From: Diphasiastrum complanatum
Taxonomy: Eukaryota; Streptophyta; Lycopodiopsida; Lycopodiales; Lycopodiaceae
Assembly: GCA_029204225.1 (NCBI GenBank)
Contig: CM055108.1
Coordinates: forward strand, 20,777,644 to 20,841,643
DNA: 64,000 nucleotides
Reading direction: 5' to 3'
The notes under the pieces were generated by a model. That model had not been told where the DNA came from. It searched no databases and worked only from the letters and a program-made list of their open reading frames with translations. Below, piece after piece: positions 23,309 through 35,252 of this stretch; position 1 is the stretch's first letter; the number at the start of each line of letters is the position of its first letter. The translations under genes were made by a program, and so were the position numbers.

Positions 23309-24700
23309 ACATTGACCAAGACTGATACCAACAACCAATGGGAACCACTATATGGTCTGGGATTTGAATAATCAAATGAAGTACTAAATGTAGGGGCCAC
23401 CTGGGAAAGTGAACAAAAGAATATCACCTTGCCTTACAAAGTTGAAACCTGCAAATTTTGCAATAAAATTGGGAGATCAGAGTCTACTGTTTGACCTAAG
23501 GGCATTGTGGAAGACATACCAGTCAAGATTGCTGGTGTCCAATTTGACTTCTATAGTAATGGACTTTCCAGAAGCACCATTAATTTATGTTGTTTTATTG
23601 GGATGTCTTGGTTACGAGTTGCGCAAGTAATTCACAACTAGGATACAGGCAAAATTACATTTGAGAACCGCAAGCAAGCAGTCAAAGTTGATCCATTGAC
23701 TTGGATGATCAAGCCTACTATTTAGAAGAAAAATGATGATTCTTCCACAAGAGATCATACTTGTGACCGAGCAGAAAAGATATTGGGAATCCATTATGAT
23801 TCTCAATCTAATAATGTCAAATGGAGCCAAAGTGTTGCCAATTGTTGATTTTACAATGAGTTACATGTGTCAATGTCATGACAAATCAGAAGTAAGTGAC
23901 ATTCCAATGGAAGACCATACTCTTGATACTACCATCACATATGCTATCAATATATGGTGAACGTAGCTTGGCTTTCAACTAATCCAATTCCGGATCCAAT
24001 TGAAACTGAACTTATTCTAGTTAGTCATGCTCTATCCTATGATGAAGATGCAGAACTTACAAATGAACAAATCTTAAGCCACATGGATCCTACAAGATTT
24101 GGGGGTCGACACATCCCAGATGGACCTCCGACAAAATCACCAAAAGCGGTCATTTTAAAGGAAGAGAAGCCTATAGGTACAATGACCAAAAAGAAAGCTA
24201 AGCAACACTATAGTACAGTTCTAAAACGGAAAAACCTATCAAATGAGGTACTTTCAATGGTTGATCCAAAGATCAGTGAGCATGTTGTTGTGCCACCTTT
24301 ATTTGACAAAGGTAAAGGAAACATTGATATTGATCTGGATTCTTCAAGTCAGATCTCTCGGAAGTCATCAGCTAAGAAATCTAAACGCAAAGCAAAGGTT
24401 ACTCCATCTGAACAAGAGAAAGTCGATGCAGTTCAACATGATATGTTAGATCACTTTAAACACTATACTTTGGATGTGTCATCATAATGCTACCAAAGCT
24501 CATCAAGAACCTGAGGAGGATTTGCCAAAAACGTAAGAAGTTTTTAATGGACCAACTAAGATGCAACCTATGTATCTAGCTGAACCAGGTGAATCTGAGA
24601 AGATAGTGCAAGTTGGAGCACAACTTTCAATAAAGAAATTCAATGCTTTGAGAAAGTTGTTGGTCAAGTATAAAGATTTTCTTATTGAATCCATCATTTC
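23309..24700 (+). mobile_element. Ty3/gypsy fossil G1, + strand copy
   Basis: Begins directly after the C1 LTR. Segments read as protease-region and pre-RT coding sequence of the same family as 16150-18420: the KIAGVQFDFYSNG stretch near 23530, a Lys-rich linker at 23954-24487, VQHDMLDHFKHYTLD near 24440, and EKIVQVGAQLS near 24600. It stops before RT. Broken, old. Confidence 0.78.
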
Positions 24701-25640
24701 CTCTTTCCAACAATCTCGTGTCTTGGTTATCCAAGAGACAAGATACTATATTTTTATCTTCATGTGAAGCCAAGTACAAGGCCCTTACAACTACTACTAA
24801 GGAGGTATTATGGATCAAAAGATCAAGGATGAAGATCTACCTATTATCAAGTGTGACAACAATATATCGGCTCAAGCTCTTGCCAATAATCCAATTTTTC
24901 ATGCAAGAAGCAAGTACATCGAGATAGTACACTGTTTTGTAAGGAAAAAGGTTATTGGAGGAGAGATCATCTTGGAGCATATTGGATCATCTTTATGTAT
25001 TGCCAATTTTATCACCAAACCATTGCTGAACGATGCATTTATCAAGTTTAGATGTAATCTACAGTTTGATTGCAAGATCTATGTTGAAATAGATAAATAT
25101 CTTTAAGGAGGAGCGTGAAAATTGTAAAAGTCATCTATCTTGAGGTCTGGGCATCCTCTATTAAAACCACTCATTGTACACTTGTAATTAAGTGATTAGG
25201 CCAAATTTAGAGTTGGATTAGCTCGTGGTAGTGTAGGTTACTTACACTTGGCTTAATGGCAGAGGGCCAGTGAGATTGCACCTCTTGATGTCATTTGTCA
25301 ATTTGGACCAATCATAATGTAAGATACACCAAAATGGTCCAATCAATGTAAGAGGTGATATGTAAGTGGTACAATCAAAGTAAGAGGTGGTTTTAGAGGG
25401 GTCCCCAATCATTGACCTCCATTGACACTCTTCATGGGTCTCGAGCTACTATGTGTTGCATTTATCTCCTTTACTCTCCTAAATCTTACGCTAATCTGCC
25501 TCCATTCATGCTGCTGTATTTTAATTTTGTTGTCGCACAGTCTGCATATTTACATGCAAATAAGACATGTGAAAAATGTGGTTGTCTGCATAAATACAAG
25601 TAAATTTCCATAGGCAAAAAAGGTGACATTGTGTTTTTAC
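24700..25640 (+). mobile_element. Ty1/copia fossil: RNase H end and 3' LTR
   Basis: The stretch 24740-25106 reads as the end of copia RNase H (LSSCEAKYKAL, then DNNISAQALANNPIFHARSKYIE, of which only the DNNISA and HARSKYIEI blocks are diagnostic). A purine tract AAGGAGGAG follows at 25105-25113, then TGAAAATTG at 25116, so the 3' LTR begins there; its end, probably before 25640, is not certain. It abuts the gypsy fossil directly. Confidence 0.8.
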
Positions 25641-26083
25641 ACGTGATTTGTGACAGGCGAAAAAGGCGACACTGCCTTACAAATGCCAAAGGTGCCCTTA
25701 TAGAAAAGCGAAGGTACCTTGTAAATCAATTTTTAAGGCATTTGTTAGAGTGTCACATTTTTTGCATTTTCATCAACGATAATTTTAGCGAAGACTGACG
25801 TCACGACCTTCTCACGCTCGTCCCATGCACTGTGCAATCAGATTTGACAACGACAACAGCCACCCACGGTCTCCCACAAACAACACATCCACTTTTGTAC
25901 CTTTTTTATCTGCACACCTGTAAAAATTATGTATATATTGAATACCATCTACGTATTCAAGACACCCACATTAGATGACTATCAAGATGACATCAGAATA
26001 GAAGAGAGAGAATGAAACATCACTGATAATCATAGATAGACATCGTTGATGCTTTCATGCATTTATTCTTTTCTTCCAGATGT

Positions 26084-26273
26084 ATTGTCAGTAATAGGTT
26101 CATCACCTTTATAGATTGTGTGATTAGCTTTGTGAAGCACACGGTTATGTCCGCTATTGTCTTGTGCTCACCTACAATATTGTCAGTAATAGGTTCATCA
26201 CCTTTATAGATTGTGTGATTAGCTTTGTGAAGCACACGATTATGTCCACTATTGTCTTGTGCTCACCTGCATT
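26084..26273. repeat. 95-bp tandem duplication
   Basis: ATTGTCAGTAATAGG starts at 26084 and 26179; the two 95-bp copies differ at only two or three bases, so the duplication is recent. Confidence 0.92.
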
Positions 26274-26384
26274 ATTGACTTGTATATTTTGTTATACTTA
26301 ATCTGATTACAGCTCTTTTTGTTCTGCGTTCAAATTTGTGTCAATAGTGCAATGCTTTTCTACATTCTGTTACCTAATCTGACA

Positions 26385-26530
26385 GTCTGCTCTTCACGAA
26401 TTATTATTAGTCTAGCTGTTCGCGACTAATATTTAGTCTTGCTTTTCACGACTAATTTGCGACTGATTATTAGTCTAGCTCTTCGCTGATAATTTTGTCT
26501 AGCTGTTCGCGACAAATTCTTTCTGATGTT
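26385..26530. repeat. Short degenerate tandem repeat, about 30 bp unit
   Basis: The phrases TAGTCTAGCTGTTCGCGAC and TTCACGACTAAT recur four or five times with small changes. Confidence 0.7.
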
Positions 26531-27085
26531 TTGATGCTTGATGTTTGGCTACGTAATCAGATCAAACGTGATTTTCATCACGAATATTCTGTTTGAGACT
26601 GATAGGCATAGTAATGCTTAAGGAAAGAGTGAAACAACTTATTCCACTGCGCACAAACAATTTTCGTTCGAGTTCGTTTCTTTTTTGAGTTTTGAGTTCA
26701 CTTCTTTTCATGTTCGTTTCTTGTCCTGCAAAAAAGTGGAATAAATGACGGCCTAGAAAACTGTCATTTATTCTAGTTTATGTGCTTGTTTTTCAAAAGC
26801 CGTCATTTATGCCAAAAATTACATTTTTTTTAAAGTTTTATGGCTTCATGTGTAGATAAATGGGCAAATAAAAGTTGTTAGATGGATATGATAGTATAAC
26901 ATGCCCTTAAATTGATACAAATGTGTCATATATTGTTTGATACATGTCAATGATATCTGTTGGTGTTGAATTTGACAATATAGAACACGTTGATAGGTCT
27001 GATATCCCATGTATAACCCAAATAGATATATTTACACATGAATGGATGGATTACTACCTATTATGATAAGTATATGTGAGACATA

Positions 27086-29145
27086 TGTGAAAAATTGGCA
27101 AAAATCTAGCTTGGCCATTTCATGTTTTTTATATTTGTGAGTACATTTCACATGTGTAAAATAGTTTATCTTAGTCTTAGGGGTTTCATAAAGTTTTTAT
27201 GTCAAGCTTCTTTGTGTAGAGTTGTGATAGGACCAAAAATTGGCATAGATGGCAAATTGGCAAAATGCACTTGTAAAGCCTCTATTGAGCCAAAAGTGAG
27301 TCATGATGCAATCTCGAGCTGGATAGGCACATGAATAGGGTTTTGACACTTGTAAGAAAGTAATTTGATGTGTGATAGAGTCAAAAGTCAGTTTTGACCA
27401 AGGGGTCCAGTAAGATTAAGTAGGTTATGATAAGGGGTCCAATAAGATTAAGGAGGTGATGATTAGGGGTCCAATAGAATCAAGGAGGCTATGATTAGGG
27501 GTCCAATAGAATTGAAGAGGCTATGATTAGGGATCGAATAGCATGCAAGGAGGGATCTCCACAAACTCTACATGTATTTCTCCTTATGATCATTATGTAA
27601 GGTGAGTTTTTGAGTCAATTTGGAGATTTATCAATTTTGAGTGTATTTCTCTCTCTAGCCTTTACCAAAAGTGGTGGTTTCTCTCTCTACCTGAGGAGAG
27701 GAGTCTTCAGTAGTACATGTTTCCACACATATGAAATACCTTTGGTAATGAATGTATGCATGTAGATTGGTCTCTTTGCCTTAGATTTTGTCATTGATCT
27801 TGGATTTCAATCATTAGAAGATCTATAGTGCAAGAGCCAAGCTTAGCAGATCTTTCACACATTAGGGCATTCTCACATGTGTCAATTTTCACATGGTATC
27901 AGAGCCTACCTAGGATTTTGATGTTTGTTTCATCCAAAGTTTCAAAAATTTCTTGAAAAAATGGTTCATTATCATAAGGATTGAAACATTTTTGATATTG
28001 TATAGATTTCCCTACTCAGACACGTGTGAAGGACAACAAAATTAAGTCTTATAGTTCTCTTCCATGTGTGAGCCAAATCTGATGCTTCATAGCCAGTTTA
28101 AAAGCTATTTGAGTCTAGTTTGTGTAGCAATTGATTTCATAGTGATTGGATCTCCCAATCAAAAGTTATAGTCAATTGAATCAAGGTGGGTTGGACACTT
28201 TTATTTATGACTCTCATATGCTTGTTTGGCCAAAAATCATACTTCTATGCTTGCCAATACTACCTACTTGAGATCTAGGCATTGTTTTGAGATCTTTGCC
28301 AATTTGTTTCAAACAAAATCATTGTATTTGAGCCAAATTTGGTTTCTAAGTGTACTTCACACGTGCTAAGTGTGTTTGGTCCTAACTTTGCCCATACTCA
28401 ATCACTTGAAGAGATTTTAATCTTGTTTGGTAGAGATTGGAAAGCTAGTGAGGAGCACATCTCACTTGGTTGCAAGATCTTGCATAGGAATTGGTACACA
28501 CCCTTTTTGAGTCCTATAGTAATAGAGAGATCAACACTTTTTTGTCTAATTCACAAGGAGCCTTAACTATTTCATGGCATCAATGGGTTCCTATTTTTTG
28601 GAGCCTATTGAAAGGCTATCTACTTCCAATTATTTTATTTGGAAGTTGAAGATGGAGTCCATTCTAACACTCCAAGATGTAATGGATATTGTGCTTGGGA
28701 TTGAGGAGGAGCCTCAAATCCTTCAAGAAGCACAAAAGTACAAGAAGAGAGCTAGGATGGCTCTCCACTATATCAAAATGAATGTCTCCAATGAGATTTT
28801 GAGGTAAATTGGTGCTTGCACATTGGCCAAGAATGCTTGGGACACTTTTAAAGCAATCTATGAAGCCAACAATACCTCAAGGCTTCTCACTCTAAGAAAT
28901 CAAATATTCAGAAGCTATCAAAGGAGTGATGAAAGTGCAACCAATTATGTATTGAGAGTCAAAGACATCCAAAGAGAGCTTGCATGTATTGGAGATCCTA
29001 TCAATCAAAGTGAGCTAGTTCAAGTCATACTCAATGGCTTGAAAGATGATTATGACAATATTGTCCAATACTATGCTATCAAGGAAGAGCTACCAAGCTT
29101 GGAGGCATTGCAAAGTGTTCTTATGGCTGAAGAGAACGGTATAGC
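27086..29145 (+). mobile_element. Ty1/copia fossil, family C3: 5' LTR and gag
   Basis: The LTR runs from TGTGAAAAATTGGC at 27086 to TTTTCACA at 27893 (808 bp), followed by the primer-binding site TGGTATCAGAGCC at 27894. gag (UBN2) lies at 28574-29135: MASMGSYFLEPIERLSTSNY, ARMALHYIKMNVSNEI, NNTSRLLTLRNQIF, VILNGLKDDYDN. The gag reading stops abruptly near 29145, where the CACTA transposon begins. The same LTR family flanks the element at 35253-39119. Broken, pol not present here. Confidence 0.85.
27403..27555. repeat. Minisatellite inside the C3 LTR, about 37 bp x 4
   Basis: GGGGTCCAATA followed by AGATTAAGGAGG recurs four to five times. The reverse-complement counterpart (TATTGGACC phrases) is present in the C3 LTRs at about 35630-35770 and 38690-38810, so the repeat is a standing feature of this LTR family with changing copy number. 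Confidence 0.8.
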
Positions 29146-29430
29146 ACTTGTCGAACAAAACTTACATTCATCAATATTGATAATGTACCTTGACAATTGC
29201 AATATTTCAGTTGTTTTGTAGAGTAATGTGACTTACTCTGACATGCCCTTGTCAAAACAAGACAGGGTTGGTTACACTAAATCTATCATCATTGATAGCA
29301 AATGTTGTAAGATATAGCTTGAGATGCAGGTATGGGTGAGGTACTATGTCCGGAGGACCTCGTCGAACAAGAGATTCAGGACCGAATCTCTAAGTGGATT
29401 TTCAAATCCTAGATTTGTTATGATTGTAAA
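29137..29430. repeat. Direct repeat copy 1 (pairs with 33286-33545)
   Basis: From GTATAGCACTTGTCGAAC onward, about 220 bp is roughly 95% like 33286-33508, and a looser match continues to about 29430 with a short insertion. CACTTGTCGAACAAAAC could be a CACTA-type terminus. This copy sits exactly where the copia gag stops and before the CACTA C-terminal coding. Confidence 0.8.
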
Positions 29431-29516
29431 CTGAAATTCAACCTATTAAAAAACATTTACAATTATCTAGCTATGAGCAAGATGACCAAATGTCAAAAAC
29501 CATGCATATATTCAAC

Positions 29517-30391
29517 TTATTCCTCCTGTGAGAGGTCGATATCTTCTTCTTCACTATTTGTCTCATCCAAAGCATCTTTGGAATGTGCATTTTGAACTTG
29601 ACGTTCTACAACAACCACATGTACTCGTCCCTTACGAGCTCTCTCATAGTTATCAGTGGAATCATGTGGAAGCATGATTGGACAAGAAAAGTCCCTAGTG
29701 AGTGACAGATCCATGATATCCTCCATTGCAATACCATTGTGCCAACGCCTGGGGTGCATGGTCTAGCACCACACTAAACTTTGGGTCCATCTTGTCAACA
29801 ACATAAAAAACTTGGTGTACATGTTCAGGCATTACAAATGACTGGTCGTCAATATCTAATGCCTTTAGTACGTTGGTGGTATCCACCATGTGAAAACCAT
29901 ACTTATCTGTTCATCGTTGCATTGCTTCCAACAATATTTGGTTTGTACCATTTACAATACAATAATGTTGTCGAAAAAGATCCCAAATCTAGTTCCAATA
30001 TGTGTATGATTCTTCCAAAGTATCAAAGCTTTGCTTATGATTGGATTTTTGTCCTTGACACTACTACGACTCCAATAATCGAAGTAGGCCGCAACTCCAG
30101 AGTCTTGTGTGACCTTGCCAATATCAGCTTTGTCGGTCCTGAAATGATACCCTTTGATGTTCATCACTGAATATGAGCGTGCAACTTGTAGAGGGCCTTC
30201 TGCAGTTCAAATAATGTATTATCCACTTCTATTCCATTATTTGATTGTTCTGAAAGCCGTTACATATAACAAAGATAGTTTGAATAAACATTGATGGTTT
30301 TTCATGGAAAAATTTATATCACAACATGCAAAAGAAATAGCTTCATAATGTACCTTCTTTGAAAGCCAACCAGGAAAATCTTTGTGATAAT
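29517..30391 (-). pseudogene. CACTA transposase, C-terminal (DUF4216-type) part
   Basis: Read on the minus strand: an exon ending at 30354 with HKDFPGWLSKK then a GTACAT donor; next a region with YSVMNIKGYHFRTDKAD and KVTQDSGV (about 30090-30180), matching the conserved GxRFHT...TQNSGV motif of CACTA proteins; then MPEHVHQVFYVVDK (about 29800), matching the QVFYV block; and an acidic tail (29517-29580). At least two frame changes and stops separate these pieces. The DUF4216 name is from motif recognition, not a search. Confidence 0.75.
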
Positions 30392-31541
30392 TGTTTGCAG
30401 ATTCCTCTGTCTGTCTATTAGTTCTGCTTGTTTGTTTCTTGTTATAGCTTATGCTACCTCCATTCTGGTTGTTAGCTGGGCATGTTCTTGATCATTTCTA
30501 TTTGGTTCAATGCCCAAATCAGACAGCAGATTCTCGAGGTTGTAGTATGGTTCAACCTATCACTGATACTCAGATTTCGAACACTCTTGAACTCTTGAAA
30601 TCACTTACAATCATTCTACCATGCAAGCACACCAAGAATGCCCAAAAATAGCTCTTCTTGAAACACGGTTGAGCATTATTATGGCACTTAAAAATAGAAT
30701 GCTAGAACGAATAATTGCAAAATGGAAACTAAACTACTTGCAAAATCTGACAACTAGCCTAGCATGCCACATTTCTCATAAAAAAACAGAAAATTAATTC
30801 TTACAAGCATTCAAGAATCAAGAAGCTCCCTTGTCTTGGTTCTTGAATTTTCCAAGAAACTCAAGAAACCAAAACGTAAATGAATCTGCAAGATCTATAC
30901 CACATTATTGGCTACAAATTTCTTGGATGCCTGCAACCTACATTAATCCATAAGAAAACATGAAATCTAATCCACAACTAGGAAAGCAAGAAAACTAATC
31001 CACTCTAAATCCACAAACACACACAATATGAATGGAAGGGCATAATCATAGGGGCATCACTCAAGAAAACCATCATGATCAAGGAGTTTAGTGTAGCATC
31101 AAACTCATGGGAAATCTTCTTATTAAGCTGGAGTAGATACAATGCAAAAAGCTCCTCTTCACAAAGAGGGAGTCTATTAAATAAGCAAGAGAGATCCTTA
31201 GGTGGCATCCTAGTGGAATCTCCACATTACACAAAATACAAGTGGAATTATGCTCTCCACTAGATGTCACCATCAAAAGGTGGCTCACTCTACTTTTCTA
31301 AGAGGGGCCTACTTGCATTTATTACTTTGTCTAAAAATACTAGCTCCTACATGGTCATTCCATCTTTCGAAATTCACCATGAGCTAACACAGTTTCTACT
31401 TGACAATATTAACTAGTATTCCTCGGCTCTCATACTCGGCTCTCAGTCTTCGCTTCTTAGAGACCTCCTTGGTCTAAGGGTAGAGGTGCTCGTGGGTAGC
31501 TCTGGCCGAGTATCTTGGGGATTCGTCAGAATCAGCCAACA
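30392..31541 (-). mobile_element. 3' LTR of G2 (minus copy)
   Basis: Begins at 31541 with TGTTGGCTGATTCTGA after a purine tract (about 31543-31555) and ends at 30392. It matches the + strand LTR at 56671-57834 along its length, including a TATTTAAGAG-type TATA region (about 31165-31180), the phrase CATCAAACTCATGGG equivalent, and the end. Its last 370 bp recur at 40311-40680. Confidence 0.82.
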
Positions 31542-31559
31542 TCATCCCACCCCTAATGT

Positions 31560-33285
31560 GTTGCAGGACCCACTGCAACCCATATTGGATGATATTGCTC
31601 CACTTTGCATTGGCATCTTTGTTTGTCACTTGGAAAAGCGTAGATCCTTGTTTGCTTGCATAAAACCAAGTGCTTATTGTTGCCAGTCTTTATCACAAAA
31701 ATTGTTTTCACAAATTGCCGCCATTGGATCAGAATGTATTATTGCTATAGGTGGTTGACATTCTCAAAATTGGAGAGCTCTCAACAGCTTCATAACTTGC
31801 ATGCTCAAATGCTTTTCTCGTGTCTCTTTCTTTCGTTGCATCTGCCATGGACGATTTCACTTCTAGTTTCTAGGCAGATTCCAACTTCTGGGAGGTTGTA
31901 TCCTCCATATTGCTTCTGGGCATTTCCGCAATTCTTTTCTCAGTTGAAGTTCCAGTCTTGTCGATGCTCTTTTCTGATAGGTAGCACAAATCTTGGTTAT
32001 CAGTCTCAAGGGGATGGACTCATCATCAAAAAATTGGTCGTAGAAACAGTTTTGGATGGACGGTTTGGTAATGGTGAGGAAACATGATGAAGGCTTGGTG
32101 AAAGGGTGAAAGAACTGATAGTTCTATAGTTGCAGCCTTGGACCCTTGCAATGTCGAGCTTTGACCACCACTTCCTGGGTGAGGAGCTTGCTTTATTTGC
32201 AGGTTCACGGTTGTCTTCATCTTTTTTTTTTTTTTTTTTTTTTCTGCAGCTCTTTCTTTTGATCCATTACTTTTGGGTCTCTTTGGGCTTCATACGAGGA
32301 GATTCAACTATCATTGCTCCAGAGAGTTTCTTTTGATCAAGGTTGATCTGACTCATCTATTGCTTAAGTTTTGTCCTTTCCTCCTCAGCTTCCTGGATCT
32401 TCCTCTTTATTTGTTCAGACTGCTTTGCCTGCTTTTGTAGGTCTTTTTCGGCTGAACAACCAATATAGGTAGTAGTTGGTCTCCGCAAGACACTTGCAAT
32501 GATCTATCAGCTGCTTTGGTAAGACTATAAAAAACTGGGAATTTCTCAGAAGAACAGTAAATTGATGATAAACAAACATATGGAAGGAAGGGTGGTGGTG
32601 ACAATGGTAGATGATGTGGACGATAGGCATGATAATGGGCGTAGAATTCGAAGTATGGCAAGAGGCCAGTTGAAGAAAGAGACTGATTTGCCAATGCTTG
32701 TGTTTCCCTTTCTGAAGGATCTTCATCGTGATTGGGGTACTTCTTCTGATTGAGTCTCTTTGGATTACCCATCTGCCTCCTTTAGCCTTGTCTTTTTCAT
32801 ATTAGACTTGTGACCTTGGCTATTGATCTTGTTGATGTTTGTTGCTGGCAGTGCAACTGCTCTAGTGGATCCAAGCAAATCCACTCCCCCCTCCAAAAAA
32901 ATCTATTGGTGGAGATGTTGTTGCTGGTGATTGTTCATGCTCAGGATTGGATCGATGTGTGGAACATGTAGTTGAAACTTGTTGAACATGCGACTGGACT
33001 AAAGATTGAACAAATTTTAACTAAATTTGTTTCGATCTTGCTGTAGTTGATTCAAAGAATAATATGGCAATGAGATGTAGGAATCAGCTCTAAGTTGACA
33101 TGGATTTTTCATATGTCTCATCCTAAACTGCTGTACAAGGGAATTTTAAGATGGATAGATGAATCAAAATGTGTTCTGGAGATGCTCTATAGAAGACTCT
33201 CGTGTAGTAGCTATTCCTCATGCAAAAATAAATCACACAAAATAGGTGAAGAGAAACAAGGAAATAAACAAACGTTACAGAGAGT
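31560..33285 (-). other. Unrecognised segment of G2 between gag and 3' LTR, partly coding-like
   Basis: On the minus strand 32490-32290 reads as a Lys/Glu/Gln-rich helical stretch (KQAKQSEQIKRKIQEAEEER) continuing into MSQINLDQKKLSGAM; around 33080-32900 a Gln/Pro/Ser-rich stretch is seen; and near 31990-31900 an Arg/Lys-rich stretch. None matches gypsy pol. A poly-T run lies at 32222-32243. This may be host sequence captured by the element or simply a fast-evolving non-coding part. I do not recognise it. Confidence 0.3.
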
Positions 33286-33545
33286 GAGAACTGTATAGCA
33301 CTTGTCGAACAAAACTTGCATTCATCAACATTGATAATGTACCTTGATAGTTGCAATATTTCAGTTGTTTTGTAGAGTAATGTGACTTACTCTGACATGC
33401 CCTTGTCAAAACAAGACAAGGTTGGTTACACTAAATCTACCATCATTGATAGTAGATGTTGTAAGATATAGCTTGAGATGCAGGTATGGGTGAGGTACTA
33501 TGTCCGAATCGCTATTTGGAATCCTAGATTTATTGTGGATTGGCA
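33286..33545. repeat. Direct repeat copy 2 (pairs with 29137-29430)
   Basis: Same orientation and start (GTATAGCACTTGTCGAAC) as the copy at 29137. It ends where clear G2 gag-side sequence begins (about 33546). Confidence 0.8.
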
Positions 33546-35183
33546 CATTGGAAATCTTATTAGCATGTGGAAAGACAAATAGATTTAAGGTTGTAGAAGG
33601 GGAGAAAAACTGTCAATTTCCTGTGGAGGTTGCTCTTGGTTGGACATTGTAGCAGATGACGGAATATCGGTTTCACTTTTTTTCGACAAGGACTCATTTC
33701 ATATTAGTGTCTTTTTGCATTATGGAGCTGGTGTATTGAATGGTGATGTAGAAGTTTACAAGAAACTTCTCGATTGAGTAGCAGGTTTAACTACTGGTTG
33801 CTATGGTGCTCGTGTTGTTGTCATGAAGATCCTATTGTGATTCATAACTAACGTGACGGGCAGGTAGGATCTTAGTTGGTTGCTTTGGACAATCTCTGAA
33901 ACTGTGTTTTCGGATATAGTCGGGACACTCAGCATGGTACTGGGTCTTAACTGGACAATCAACCATGAAGTGGCCGGTTTCACCACAGATGAAACATCAA
34001 GTGTGCAGTGGCCCTTGTATAACGACGTAGCCATCTTGTATGGCTAGTGGTTCTGGACTTGCTGGTGAATATTCATGATAAGGCAAAGCATTTCCAGATT
34101 GTGATGGATTTTCTTCATATTGTGAACTGTATGTGCTTGAATAGGTCGATATGAAGGACACACATCAATAGGATGTGTAGCCCGGCAGTGTGGGCACCAT
34201 ATTGTTTTTCGTCTATAAGGTATCTATGCAGGGTTTGACTGACCAGGCATACTGCTTTGGATAGACTTCAGGGTAGTTTGAAACTCATTGGTGAGTTTCT
34301 CCATTTGAAGTTGGTGCTGCTTATTAAGCAACTCCAGCTGTGATTTCCTAAGCTGATCTCGGGTGTCCTCGATTGGCTTCAACTCGTGGACAAGTGCACA
34401 TGGTGCTCGTCTTTCCCTGCATTCGTCAACATCTGATCCTTCATCTTCTTCCTCGATGGCATCAGACATAGCTAATTTAAGGCTCATATATTCATCATTG
34501 GATTTAGGCTGGTGTCTAATCCATCTTGGAAGGCCGACTAAAAACCAGATGATGAGCATCTGTTCGGAGGGTTGTTCCTGTACTTGACTTTTGAGACATT
34601 TGAAATGCTCGATATAGTCTTGTACACGTTCATCCTTTGCCATCTTGATGTTACTCAATTTGACAAAAGGACTGTTGATCAAGTGAAAGGGCTTAAAAAC
34701 GCTTGATAAAGGACTCTTTCAAGATTGACCAGTCTGTCTTATCTTCATGATCAAGGTTGAGAAACCAATCACGTGCTTTAGCGATCATGGTCATCGAAAA
34801 CAGTTGGACCATAGCATCGGGAGATGTTTTGCCATACACATCACATGCGTTCTCAAAGATTTGCAAAAATCTTTGAGGGTCCGAACTACCGTCAAACTTT
34901 GGTAGATCTAACTTGGGTGTACGTCTTTCAAAATGAGCATCGTGGGTAGCAGAAGCACCATTAAGGTTGGTTCTGGCCTGGGAGGGTCAGCACCATAAGA
35001 ATAGGCTCGTGCTCGTGAAGACTCAGCTCTATCAGGTTCTTGTCCCTCGAATGAGTTTGTGGATGGCTCGTGTATTTGGGCCCGCATTCGGTAGAATCTA
35101 TGACGTCTGATTTGTTTAGCTACAGGGGACTTGATCTCGTATGGATAATCTTCTGGGATTTCAGGATCTGTATGTTGGTCCAT
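33546..35183 (-). mobile_element. gag region of G2 (minus copy)
   Basis: Minus strand from 35183: MDQHTDPEIPEDYPYEIKSP, the RFYRMRAQIHEPSTN block; then FVKLSNIKMAKDERVQDYIE and LIIWFLVGLPRWIR (34682-34500), the retrotransposon gag core; a helical Gln-rich stretch (about 34290-34380); and a CCHC knuckle with GHFMVDC near 33970. The + strand sister (58915-60265) has the same order. Broken. Confidence 0.85.
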
Positions 35184-35252
35184 TGGGTACTGGGGTATGA
35201 GTTTCTAGTATTGATGGTTTTTTAGGGTTTTAATATTTTTTTAGGAAGTCAA

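Larger units (their letters stand above)
25641..27085. other. Spacer with short repeats, no gene
   Basis: No coding region is seen. The start (25640-25840) carries GCGAAAAAGGCGAC and GCCAAAGGTGCCCT, phrases related to the left edge of the window and to the 101-bp tandem repeat at 2.9 kb. A small CACTA-type motif pair (AATGACGGCC at 26745, GCCGTCATTTA at 26801) is a relative of the hairpin array at 52-53 kb. Confidence 0.5.

Noticed and set aside
31656-32087. 143-codon + strand open frame
   Set aside because: No recognisable domain, no supporting splice or context, and it lies antisense in the internal part of G2.
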